Shown one piece after another: positions 1-11,787 of a DNA stretch of 53,024 nt. The position numbers and the translations under genes were made by a program. A model generated the notes under the pieces. It was not told the origin of the DNA and did no database searches. It worked only from the letters and a program-made list of their open reading frames with translations. Origin of the DNA: Bigelowiella natans CCMP2755. Taxonomy: Eukaryota > Cercozoa > Chlorarachniophyceae. The DNA is taken from NCBI GenBank assembly GCA_000320545.1, contig ADNK01000951.1, positions 1-53,024 on the forward strand. Reading direction: 5' to 3'. Numbering within the stretch: position 1 is the first letter of the stretch; each line of letters begins with the position of its first letter.

Positions 1-310
1 GCATGCTTTATCATCATGTACAGAATATGCCATTATTACTTTTTTTCTCCTTTTTTTTGGCCCTCCCCCCCCCCCCCCCCTCCCCACTGAATACGCTGCT
101 GCATTGCTATTATCATCTGTGCGTCTTTGTGTCGTTCCTATTTCATCGTCGTCGTTGTCTCGCTGCGCACAATTGGTGTAACTACCGCTGATGCAGCAGC
201 ACCAGTAGCAGCTTCTTTGGTGGTGATTGATTGCTTTGCTTTGCTTTGGTTCTACGCCGAATTGATCGTTTGGGTGGGCAGGGATTTCCCCACACGGGAT
301 CCTCCTCCAG

Positions 311-729
311 AACCCTGAGGATAAGGAAATACTCGACAGCTACGCCTACAAGGAGGTGGTGACATGGGGCCACTCCGAGTCCAAGTTCATCCTCGTGGTT
401 GGGGACATCGTCCAGCAGAAACGCTTGGTCTTCAAGACACCGAAGGGCGAAATCATGAGGTGGGTTGTGGCTCTGCCAGTAATGATATATGTATGTAGTA
501 GCGCGCCATTCATTAAAGCGAGAACGATAGCGATGAGCGAGGAAGCTATCTGTCTGGTTTCGTCGCTAATTGATCCTGTCCGATTCCTATTCCTATTCCT
601 ATTCCTCTCCCTTCTCTTCCCTCCTCCTCCTCCTCCTCCTCCTTCTCCTATCTCAGGACGTTGATCCATTCATACATCCATTTCAAAGTGCAAAGCAAAA
701 TGCAGGCTGCGAAGGGAGGTGGGAACTGA
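311..729 (+). CDS. FERM-domain protein, C-terminal end (partial; MyTH4-FERM myosin/kinesin type)
   Basis: Two exons are visible: 311-459 (acceptor ctccag, donor gtgggt) and 657-729 (acceptor tctcag, stop TGA 727-729). The splice keeps frame through an AG|G arginine codon. The first exon reads EILDSYAYKEVVTWGHSESK followed by FILVVGDIVQQK and a Phe-Lys-Thr-Pro-Lys-Gly segment. The second gives TLIHSYIHFK and a short lysine/glycine-rich end. The pattern of a short beta strand, then W-G-H-S, then F-x-L-x-x-G, then F-x-T-x-x-G, then L-I-x-x-Y-I is that of the F3 lobe ending MyTH4-FERM tails in myosins and some kinesins, where it binds cargo or membrane. The motor, if there is one, lies left of the window, so the full identity is unknown. 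The second acceptor follows a (CTC)n repeat acting as its pyrimidine tract. Confidence 0.72.
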
Positions 730-805
730 GTTCGGCCCAAAGACACTCTACCGAGGTAACAGGCAGCAGCTGGGGAGCTATATGATGATGACAACGATAA
801 CGATC

Positions 806-839
<34 letters not shown>

Positions 840-950
840 GTCTACAAGCACTAAGCTAACGTAGAGCAGATTGTTTCTCCTGACTGGAACATGGTTCTGA
901 TGCGACGACAGTTGGTTTTGGGAGGACATCATCACCGTCACCATCATCAT

Positions 951-982
<32 letters not shown>

Positions 983-1400
983 TCATCATCCCTCAGGTGC
1001 TCCATTCCTTTGGCTGGTTGAGCAAGCTAAAATAGCACGAACAGACGAAGAAGATGCTCGTAGTGGTAGTGACGATGGAGCCGGTAGCTGGCTGCTGGTG
1101 GTCGATTTTTCGATGATGGCTCGAGAACGTCAGGGTGCTACTTTCCAATATTTTGTTCCAGTCCACCAGGATTTAATCTCTGTATACTTAGAGTTTGCCA
1201 GTAGTTTCTTTCAACCGTCTGTGCGTCGTCTTGTTCCACGTTGTGTGGTAACTTATTATATCTATGGATCGTTTTTCGATCACAACGAATCTTCATGTTC
1301 GATATATCTTCACCATGCGCGTCTAGACGATTTCCCACCCCTGCATGTTCAGATGTGGATGTGTCGCGACGCCACAGCAGCGCGTAGATAGATCGATGTC
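730..1400. repeat. Microsatellite-rich 3' flank: (ATG)n and (CAT/CAC)n
   Basis: A trinucleotide run of ATG lies at about 808-838 and a second of CAT/CAC at about 924-990. The open frames crossing them encode poly-His, poly-Met or poly-Ser and are products of the repeats, not genes. No supported exon was found here. Confidence 0.85.
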
Positions 1401-2300
1401 CCGCCAGTGTGTTGGTTTGGACTGCGAGTAATGCCCATTGTGCCGTCGCATGGACATCATCACCACTTTAGCTATCTAGCGATGACACATAGCATAGCTC
1501 GCCACGTGCGCATGCGAGTAGTAGTGTGCGCATGCACATATTGTTATTCCGTGCTTATTTGCCATGTGTATCGTAGTTCCATGGTTTCAGCCAGATCGAG
1601 TGGTGCGAGTGTGTGCCTGTTAGTCATTGTAGTTTGGTATTTAATATGCATGCTAGCATGTGCAACCTATACGTACGATACGTTCTAGCGCGCACAGGGT
1701 CGCTAGATCGATGGCAACAAAGTCACACGCCAGGCTTTCTAGCTTTCGCATTTCTTGCATCGCAAATACATGGCGGTGCGTGTCTGCGGCCGTAGCGTAG
1801 CAAGTTATATCGCGCTTATTCTTATAGTACTACACATAGTGCACACGTCGTAGCTGATGTACATACGCGATGCATGCAATGCATGCGCAACCGTGACAAC
1901 ATACACATTGTGTCCACTACATGAGACGGATGTAATGAATTGATTAAATCTTTTCTTCAATGGTCATCCTAACAATGTACGTAGCTGTGCAATGTATCTT
2001 CTATGTGCGTAGTGCTCATAGCGGTCAAATGTAATGTGCATGCCCTACTGTGTAGCCTTAAATATAGTCGACACAGTACAGGCTACTATGTGCTGCTGAT
2101 GCATAACACGATACGATATGTCACAGTTAGTAAGGTATTAATCCTGTAACCAAATCAACCCCGGCTGCTGCAGCATAGGTCGAAGACAGTAGCAGCAGCA
2201 GCAGCAGCAGCAAGACTCACGCACCATCATCGTCACATGGGCTCAGACTCGCGGAATAATACTCGCGGAATAATAATGGGCTCCTAGCTGCACTGTTTTG
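1400..2300. other. Intergenic spacer, palindrome-rich
   Basis: No exon can be supported. The stretch is dense in short palindromes (GCATGC, TGCATGCA, CTAGCATG), including the 12-mer CATGCTAGCATG at 1649-1660, which recurs in two other spacers. It holds one copy of a dispersed repeat (about 1918-1985) and a (CAG)n run at about 2190-2212. Confidence 0.6.
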
Positions 2301-2587
2301 AAAAGCCCGTCTCCACTGCTACTACGCAGCTTGCTCCCTACGCAGCGTGTCAAACATTTTTCGATCAATCAGAAGCTCACACTTTTATGGCAGCATGTTC
2401 ATCTGAGCAGAATCCCTCCTTCAATACGTGAAGGCGGCCCCATTCCTTGGAGCACGTTCCCCCTTGGAACGGGCAGCAACGCTTTTTTTGGAAGGCTTAC
2501 GAATGGAATGACTCCGTTGTTGCGGGTGCGACAGCACTACCAACACATGACTGTGGTTGTGCCATGGCTAACAGCTCGTGCGCATAT

Positions 2588-2630
2588 GTGTGTGTGTGTG
2601 GTTATGTGTGTGTGTGTGTGTGTGGTATAT
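2588..2630. repeat. (TG)n microsatellite
   Basis: An interrupted TG dinucleotide run downstream of the histidine phosphatase gene. The long open frame through it at 2298-2978 is mostly a by-product of the repeat. Confidence 0.85.
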
Positions 2631-2676
2631 ATGAGGAACCCAAATCAAACAGGCATCGACCAATCGCCGAGAGATT

Positions 2677-4069
2677 CTACCTCGTCATATTCGTGTTCTT
2701 GCTTGGCTTTCTGCTGCCAATATCAGGAGAACATGCTCGGGACAACCCTCCCTGTACGGCGAGAATGCAAGAGCAGAAAGATCAACATCATTATTCGGGG
2801 CACACGCTCTTACCACGATTTGACTCACTACTACCCGTTTGAACGTCGTAGAGAAGAGAAGCTCCGCATCTACCACGGACGCCACGTCCCCCCCCCTGTC
2901 GTCGTGATCCTGAAAAGGAGGAAGAGAGAATGGGCAGGGGTTTGCATGGCATGGCACTTCATTCAAGGTGCTCTGTGAAGTTTCTGATGAGCAGTCTCGG
3001 TCTCCTCCTCCCCCTCTTCCACTTCCTCTTCTTCTTCTTCTTCTTCTTCTGTCTTCTTTGCCATCCCCGACCTTCAGGTTGAAAACAACGTCGCAAGCGA
3101 CAACACCACAGTTCTGTCGTAGGAGCAGCAGCAATAGCAATAGAAGCAACAGCAACACAACAAGATGATCCCCAGAATCACGAGAGGTTGTTTGTCTCAC
3201 TCAAGACGGTACGTGGAATAATGTCCTTCACACTTGATGTTGTGTTGTTGTAATGAGTATATGTCTTCTTGTGCTCCTATTCCGACAAGTGGGTGGTGGT
3301 AGTAGTAGTAGTTGCAGTAGTACCTGTATCTTGTCCAGAATGAATTGTGGGCGTTCTTTGCGAAGCCGTGGGGACATGTACTGCTCCAAGAACGTCTGCA
3401 TCCACTTCGAGTGCCCTGAGTGACAATAGGAAGAGTGAGTAACCCAACACCAAGCCTCATTCACAGATTGGCTCACGCAAACAGGGGGGGGGGGGGGGGG
3501 GGGACTCTAGCAGATGACGACGAAGAAATGGCTCGACCACCACCCCCCACCTACTTACCTACTATGACAACTCTCTTTTCTGGGGAATACCTGATGGTAA
3601 TGGTAGGGATGTTCATGGTGATGATGATAATGATGAGAAAACTAACAAACGCAGACGCGCATCGCACAAACAAGCAAAGATGAAGACAAAATGGTAGTAG
3701 GGCTGGTTGGCCCGCTTGGAAGTACCGAAGATATTCAACAAAATGCGCCATCCGGTTGAGAAATCTGCCTGTGCTCTCTACGGTGTCGTCCCACCTGAGG
3801 GGGAAAGGTGTAGTGATAGTAGGAAATCAGAGGGCGGCTAGCTCAGGATTGGGATTTTCAATAGGTTTTATATCAAGAAATGTACATGTACGCTGTGCAC
3901 ACTAGAAGAAAGCGTAACCATGCATCTGTGCAGTCGTTGACGTCCACCATCCTGTCGCAGCTCTAGGAAGGAATCAGCAGCAGTACACCAACAAACAAGA
4001 GCAGGAACAAGAGCAAGGCTTCCTCAGACAACAAGCTTCATCATGTCACCCTGCCAAAAGACACTTCAC

Positions 4070-4115
<46 letters not shown>

Positions 4116-5211
4116 ATATAATATATATATTTGTTAATATATCTCTCACTGTGTTTATTCAACTCCAAAGTACCAGGCGGAAGCTGTTTCGCTGCACCTC
4201 CGTTAACGCGTAGGGCTGTTGGTTGTCGCCCGACGATGTAGGAGTTCACAAACACATCATCATCATTCAGAACAACAACAACAACAACAACAACAACAAC
4301 TCTCAAAACGATGGAAAATGATGGGCATCTTAACGATGCGGGTCTGTTCTCTATTTATTTTCGTCTGAGAGGCGCGTCGTCTCCTATCTCCGCAACCCGC
4401 ATGCTGCTGTTGCTGCTGCTTTTTCTTCTTCTTCTTTTTCGTGGTAGTAGTAGTACCTTCGTGGCGTTCCGGCCGTAGAACAAGTCGAGAGTTTTCTGAG
4501 AATTCTGGAGGATTTGTTGGCCCCGGAAGCTGGAAACGCAATCGCGTGCTCCTGTTTATCATCACCATCAGCATCATCATTATCATTATTATTATTATCA
4601 TTGTTATTATTAGTGTTATCATGATAACTATTTATCATTATTGTTGCTGCCACTCTTTGAGGCGATATGAGTGAGAGGGGTGAAGTGGAACGTTAGCAGA
4701 ACAAACGAATGAATCTCGAGAGACGTGATCAATGTGGATAATCATCGGATATAAAATGAAATGACATGATCAAAGATAATAGTAAGACAGCAAGCCTAGC
4801 AGTCTCTGCTTCATTTGCTTGTTTCTACGGCTACGATGGGAATCACAACGCCACCAAAACTCCATCTCGTCTCTGATCGCGACTACTACCAAAATTTCTT
4901 TTCTCTCTCAAGCTCGACATTAGCTTGATGGGGGGAGACTGCTGCTGCTGCTGCTGCTGCTGCCCGGATCTGCATAAGTGTGGGGACAACAAGCATGTAA
5001 TGGTGGTGGTTGGTGCTTTTTTTTCGGGTCATGGAGAGCTGCAATGCCTGTGGAAGCGAAACAGCGAAGACATGGGAACGGATGCTGCCTGCTGCAAGTT
5101 GCACACTAATATCACTTACCCCCCCCCTTCTTCAGAAGATGCCTCAGCAGCCTTCGGATGCTCCTATTCAACGCATGTTGGCGTACATATATGTATATGT
5201 GATATATGCAT

Positions 5212-5245
<34 letters not shown>

Positions 5246-5516
5246 CATTGGTTTTCATCAACCCTTTAATTTCTTCTGACAGACAGGGGTGGGGGTAAGA
5301 AAGAGAAGAAGAAGCCCGGGAAAGAAACCACTGCTGTTTGAACAGCTCGGGAGAGAGGAGATGATAGTAAAAGGTCGCAGTTTAGGAATTTCTCGACATA
5401 TTTTTGCCTAGCAACAGCAACAGGGACAGAGCATATGTGTAGGGCCCCAGGGGAAAGGAAAGGGGGTGCTCCGTGATGCAGTACAGATAATCCACTTTGA
5501 GGAGAGGAGAGGAGAG

Positions 5517-5557
<41 letters not shown>

Positions 5558-5619
5558 GGGGGGGGGGGGGGAGAACCGTTTCATATTTGTAGTCTTTACT
5601 TCTCCAATTGCATAGAGCT

Positions 5620-5653
<34 letters not shown>

Positions 5654-6224
5654 GTAGTAGCAACAGCAGCGGCAGCCATACTCACCAAACAACCGTATAT
5701 TAACAATCTCATCCTTCGACTTCTACCACTCACTAGTGTTGATGATTACTCTTACTGCTACTACTACTACTACGACGACGACGACGACGACGACTACTAC
5801 TACTACTACTACTACTACCACTACCTTGATTTGGGTTCTCAAAGCTTGTGCTTGCATCACGCCCTCTGCATGCAGAGGATGGTCCTGATAATAAGTAGCA
5901 GTAGTCGTAGCAAAGGAGATGGTGTTACGAGGAGGAGGAGGAGGGGGAGGAGGAGGAGGAGGAGGAATAATACAACATCTTGTTAAGATGGAACTCGGCT
6001 GACATTTAACCCAACATTACTCATCATGTTTACTCAACCATATGGAGAGAGAGAGAGAGAGAGAGAGTGCGTATGTGTGTGTGCGTAATATGATATACAC
6101 CAACCTCTGACCAGACAGCGGAAACTCCTAAATCTACTTCCTGTGCATGGTTCCTAACAGATCATCACCACCATCATAATCATCATCATCATCATCTATA
6201 TACATCATCATCACCGTCGTGTAC

Positions 6225-6262
<38 letters not shown>

Positions 6263-6298
6263 CATTCACGTATATACTTCAATATGTATTGCACATGA

Positions 6299-6335
<37 letters not shown>

Positions 6336-6622
6336 ATACCACAGGGATTTTGCATGCCTCACGAGAAAGATGGTCTTTTGCTGAAGCGGCGGACTTGCAA
6401 GCTGCGGTGAACCAGCAAGGATCATATCAACAACAAGTGCTATGGCCACACTCTCGAATCATCGAGAAAACGACCTTTAATGAAACGGAAAGGCTCTGTG
6501 GAAAGAACGGCTTCGGAGTAAAAACCAAGGGAACTTGAACCGTTTTCGTCGCCTGAAAGATGACCCCAACGTACAGCAGCCCTCAGATCCATGCGAACAT
6601 GCATACCGACGACCATGTTCAT
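2677..6622 (-). CDS. Histidine phosphatase superfamily protein (phosphoglycerate mutase-like), many small exons
   Basis: Branch-1 histidine phosphatases remove or transfer phosphate through a phospho-histidine; the substrate cannot be told here. Visible exons, 5' to 3': 6622-6575 (ATG start, donor gtacgt); 6401-6340 with the catalytic RHG motif KTIFLVRHAKSLW; 5884-5825, DHPLHAEGVMQAQALRTQIK; 5722-5686, KSKDEIVNIRLF; about 5390-5332, LLLSSPLSRAVQTA, the family's S-P-L-x-R-A-x-Q-T-A block; 5163-5120, EHPKAAEASSEEGG; about 4920-4890, SSLREKRNFG; about 4550-4458; about 4247-4180; about 3965-3915; about 3796-3733, WDDTVESTGRFLNRMAHFVE; about 3600-3570, RVVIVG; about 3420-3326, GHSKWMQTFLEQYMS, the second catalytic His; and 3113-3072. 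Splice phases agree across most junctions, but the join into the S-P-L exon and the last exon (stop near 2677-2685) are unresolved. Exons are as short as about 40 nt and introns hold most of the local repeats. The superfamily call is firm; the function is open. Confidence 0.75.
3483..6335. repeat. Microsatellite cluster in introns of the histidine phosphatase gene
   Basis: Runs seen: poly-G 3485-3503; (CT)n 4071-4112; (AAC)n 4268-4300; (ATT/ATC)n about 4560-4620; (TGC)n about 4940-4962; (TG)n 5215-5241; (GA)n plus poly-G 5519-5571; (CA)n 5621-5650; (CTA)(CGA)(CTA) 5755-5818; (AGG)n 5930-5968; (GA)n 6043-6067; (ATC)n about 6174-6196; and two (CA)n runs 6229-6260 and 6304-6332. The 6304-6332 run lies just inside the donor of the RHG exon. 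Confidence 0.9.
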
Positions 6623-7254
6623 TTCGGCGGGGACATGGGAGGATGAGCGCGCAGGTTAGCGTTCTACTACCTTTTGGGAAAGCTCCTCAACTTTCACCGT
6701 TGTGTACCCGACAACATCCTAGGTGGACGACGACGACGACAACGACGTGCAACAGAGAAGAGAGCGCATTCATTTTAATTGCCGCACAGGTTTGCTGTTC
6801 AGCCGCACATTGCTATGGTCAATCATGCGAGTAGCAAGTAGCATCATCGATCGATGACCTCCCCCGTTGGGTGACTGTAGTCGTACACGACAATGTGTAT
6901 GATGTCGTTCTTCGGGTCACTTCGGCCGGAGTAGGGCTAAGAACAAGCACCACGCGTAAGATAGAATCCAGCTGCAATTTCTACCACCCGCGCTACTACG
7001 AGGTTCTTTGTGTGTATTCTGTCGTCCACACCATCAAGGGCTTCGTTGTTCTCCAAATCGCAGAGGAACACTCGCGCCGGACGGGCCAAACCTTTTTCGT
7101 AGAACAACAAGGCTGCGCTTAGAGTCGGCGATTGATGATGACGAACCACCGACGAATGGCTACTAGCATGGTGGTACTTGGACGATCTCCGTCGGGACCC
7201 GCACGCTCCTTCTCTCCTCTTTGGTGTCGATGTGAATCTCCTTGGCCTCCTACA

Positions 7255-7296
<42 letters not shown>

Positions 7297-8085
7297 GATG
7301 ATGACGAGAATGGACGATTCGATGTGCTGCTACGTGACGATATGATCTAAGGACTGTGCGGCTCACCTCTTCCTTCCCCCCTTCAAGAGGTCCCTCTTTT
7401 GTAGAGGCGTTGCTGTCCCCTTTTTCCTCTTTACTTTGGACCCACATTACGACATAAGGTGACGGTGGTGTGGTGTGGCCTGACAATGAGCCCTTCATTC
7501 CCTAGTCGTATTGTTACATGTTGAGTATGACGATGGTGGTGGTGGTGGTGGTAATGAGCACACATTTGGATTAGAAGGGCGTGGTTATTCGACCTTCGGT
7601 ACATTCAACGCGCTTTCGAGAAATATCAAATACGGTTGGACTGCGAACATCGACAACACTCAGTCAATTGTACTTAGGAAGCGAGCAACCAGCAACGACG
7701 ACGACGATGGGGGAGGAGAATGAGGTAGCAAGAGAGGGAGGAGGAAGGCGGGAGGAGAAGGACGGACCTCCTTTCCTGTAAACGAATTTCTTCTTCCCAA
7801 AGGGATGCAGCGGCCTCCTTGAGCAGCATCCCACCGAGTTGCCTTTGAACAAAAGGGAGGGGAGGAGAACACTCAGATACGAATTGAATGATGCCGCTAT
7901 GTCATTATTCCTCATCTGATAGACTGGTGGGAGCCACAACAACCAACCTGTTCCCATGCTCGGAGGAGGGAGGGGCGCAGCAAGCTACTAGTCGAAACAA
8001 TGAGGGCGTGGGGCCAGATCTGGGGAGAATGATCGGTACGACGTAGTTTTCCGGGTGCAAATACAAGTGATTTAACATGATGCGA
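6623..8085. other. Divergent spacer between the histidine phosphatase and NHL genes; no supported exon
   Basis: About 1.46 kb between two genes that point away from each other, so both promoters should lie here. Short open frames exist (for example 6871-7122 on +, 7664-7957 on -) but none has convincing composition, splice context or a recognisable domain. A (GAT)n run occupies 7256-7288. No promoter motif could be assigned. Confidence 0.45.
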
Positions 8086-8098
8086 CAATGATGATTCC

Positions 8099-10156
8099 TT
8101 GTCGCACCCAGAAGAAGAAGAAGAAACTCCACCTCTCGCGCTCCATATCAGTGACGACGAGCAAGCCGCATCAAGCTGGAAGGTGGAGGGGGAGGAGGAG
8201 AAGGAGGAACCCCACCTCATGGTGCACCCGAGGACGAATCCTGATGGGAGGGAAGATAGCAGGAGATGGAAGCGTGGGTTGGCCTTGTTCCCCTGCTTTG
8301 CTGTACTGGTCCTCACCGTATCCGCAGCTCTCCAACCGTTCGGAACGAGAAGGGTAGTAGTAGTAGGCGTTGCTGTGGAGGAAAAGGATGGGGGCGGGAA
8401 GAGATATGCTCAAAGCACACACGCGAGAAAAAAGGTATGCCTTTCAGGCCGTAACAATGGTGATGGTTTGTGGTAATAGCTAAGTGTACAACCTTCATTT
8501 CCTATCGTGTATGGCAAAACAGCAGCAGGCACACGTCGCACGTGGTCCGATGAGAATCCGTCGCTCTTGGTTGTCTCTGGGGATCCCCTCCAATGCGAAA
8601 GCTCAGGAATGCAGCCGACCTTGCTCGGACCAAACGTTAAACAACAAGCTTCGAGGGGGGGCTGGCTCGGCGTCCCTGGCGTCTTCGTCTCCCCCCTCCC
8701 CAAGGAGGAAAATCGATTTGAATGAGATGATTAAGGCTCTTTCGGAAACGCCCCCCAGGGAGCTTTTAAGTTCTCAACAATCCGACCTTATGGAGTTTCA
8801 AGGGAAACACTGGGAAGTGACAACGCTAGTAGGCTCCATGGCAATGTCGGGGTGAGTGCGAGTTTATTGCGACGCAACCGACAGCACGTGGCTGCTCAGC
8901 ACAATTGCCGATCCATACGATTGCAATAGTCTGATTTCACCTTTTATTACGATTGTTGAATCGGCCGTCAGCACCACATGCTAATGCGCTTCTCTCATCA
9001 ACAGTTACGAAGACGGGCCGGTATCTTCTGCGAAACTCACCGCGCCAGTATGCCTTGCATACGGCCAGAAAACAGACAGTATATACTTCACGGATGTATT
9101 CTTAAATACAGTGCGAAAACTGCACCTTGACGGGAACCGAGTCAGGTTATACCTCTTCGAGATCATGCCCGTGGTGGACGCGTTGTCAAAACAATAGCGC
9201 TCTTGAAGATGGAGTTGTACAGACACTCAATGATAATAACCAAAATCACAATCACAATCATGATCATGATCATCATCATAATCGTAACGATGATGATGAT
9301 GACTGTCCCTCAAACAACTCGCAGCACGTATTCTGGAACACCGAAGCGGAAAAACGAGCGGATGAAGGGGTTCGGGCCTCACCAATGGAGCACTCGAGAA
9401 CCGCAGGAAGTGAGTATTATGCATGCATGATGGTGGCTTTTCGAAAATAGAATACGTGTCTCAATTCAACGCTTCTGCGACAATAAGGCGTTCATGGAAT
9501 TGTGTGTTTTGTCTCCTCTTTTGCCTCCCCCCCCCCCCCCCCCCCCCCCGACCACCCAGTACGCGGAGCCTTTTTATATTGCAGCTGACGCGGAAGAGAA
9601 CTTATACGTAGGAGACAGCTTAAACTTTCGTGTTGCGAAGGTCACACCTGACGGAAAGGTTGTTCTTCTCTCATTTACTAGTAGTATGGAGCTTGGACGA
9701 GTGAGTAGTATAAGAAGTAGCAGTAGTATTAGTAGTAGTAGTCGTAGTAGTGGGGTGGGGGTAGTGGTAGTATCCGCCATTGATTCATTTTTATTGTTTA
9801 TTCTCGCATCTTGAAGGCTCATCTTTTCGCTGGGCCCTTGCCGCACGACGGCGAACCTGGTCAAATAGACGGAAAGCAATTCAAGGTAAATTGAGGATGA
9901 TGATGACGACGACAACGATGATGGCAATGATGATGATGACGATGATGATGATGATGGGATGGTTTCACCCGAAAGTATCTGCGAGAAAGTCACAGCACCG
10001 GTTGGGCTGCTCTGCTCCACATTATTGTGCAGGGTCGTTTCCAGACGGTTAACGGTGTATTTCCCGATGATCACGGAAACGTCTATGTCATGGATTCCCT
10101 CTCGCGTTCGGTGCGGAAGATTTGCAACACCACGGACAGGATGGTGCACAGATAAA

Positions 10157-10210
<54 letters not shown>

Positions 10211-10407
10211 TACATGTCCTTGACTCTCAACTATCACCCGCTTGCGCGTCTTCTCCCCTCTCTTCTGAGCAGCTTGTGACGCTGCGTGGGGACATCGAGT
10301 GGGGCAAACGGAAGCTACGGTTAGAGGCGACGATGATGACCATCTTGAGTGTAGCTGTTGTGTATAAACACGGCTGTATAAACTAAGGAGAAAGTGATAT
10401 CTGATAG

Positions 10408-10469
<62 letters not shown>

Positions 10470-11751
10470 CCTTCTATGACTGCGCATTTACCTGGCCGAA
10501 GCTAAGCAACGATAAGCGTATTGCCTGTTCTCCTCACGATTTCATTTTCCTTCCCTCCTTTCTGTCATATTCTGTCATCTTTTGTTGTGCCCCCCCCCCC
10601 CCCCCTCCCCCCCCTTTCGCAACTTGCAAACATAGCTGTGGAAGGCACCTTGTCGTCGACAAAGACGACAACGTATACGTTAGTATCTATGACGGGCCTC
10701 ACGACGAGTGGGAGCGGTACTACTCACTCCTCATCGCGAACATGATGATACTTCGGCGATGACTTCGCATTTCTCATGGACTCTTTGCTAGAGGGGAGAT
10801 ACTACGACAAGAAGACCTATGTTCACTTGCAGATCATTCAACAACCCTCTATATATGCCGGCCAGATGGGGAGGGAGAGGAGGGAATGGGGGGCGGGGAG
10901 GGTATCTGTTGTTGGTCGATAGTGTGTCGCTCTTACTCTTCCATGGAGTGGCGAGAATTGACGTAGGCCCTTCCTTATTTCATGCTGTCTTGTGCTGTCG
11001 CATTGCTCCTCGGTATACTCATAATAGACATCGAAAGATAACGGAGGACTCACACTGCATCAAGAAAATCACCCCCGGCGGCCAAATCTCGATGTAAGAC
11101 TGCAATATACCGTTTTTACGCATGATTGGGCGAGAAACGAGTATTTTTTCCGGTGTTTCCTTTCTTCTTTGTGAACCCCCGTTTTCTCTTAGACATTAAT
11201 GTTGGAACAGGTTCGCTGGAAGTGGTAATTGGGGTCATCTTGACGGACAGCTCTCGAGAGCAAGGTGGATATACATGACTCCTGCAGTCTCGCATTTCGA
11301 GTAGTGTCAAAACTGCTATATAATGCGGGGGGGGGGGAGGGTATTTGGACAGATGGAGTTAATCCTATGGCGTTTGTCATTCGATCTTGCGTATCATGGG
11401 CCACACGCACACATTGTATATTATATACAACAACGGATCGTTTGCCTTCTCTCGAGTCTGGCAAAATAGATGACATTACGTTGAAATCAAGGTTTCGATC
11501 TCCCAGCCAGATGGCCATTGCACCCGATAGGACGATATACGTATCGGTTCGCAATCCATTTCGATTCTTGACTGATGCTCCTTGACTGATGCTCCTTGAA
11601 TCATTTATGATGTGAAATATGACGAGTTTGTAAGTATATTCCATGAAGATAATATAAATGTACAGAGTGCGTGCGTGCGTGTGTGTAGATATAATATAAT
11701 TGACTTCAGGGAACAGAAATTTTTTTTTTCAATTTTTTTTTTTTCCCCCCC

Positions 11752-11787
<36 letters not shown>

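Noticed and set aside
804-1391. Open frames encoding poly-Met, poly-Ser and poly-His
   Set aside because: They only translate trinucleotide microsatellites and have no other coding character.
2735-2870. A + strand stretch reading KINIIIRGTRSYHDL, like the start of class-3 lipases
   Set aside because: No serine-nucleophile GHSLG exon follows on the + strand, and the minus strand here is the 3' end of the histidine phosphatase gene.
2298-2978. 226-codon + strand open frame
   Set aside because: It crosses a (TG)n repeat and overlaps the minus-strand histidine phosphatase exons; no coherent domain.
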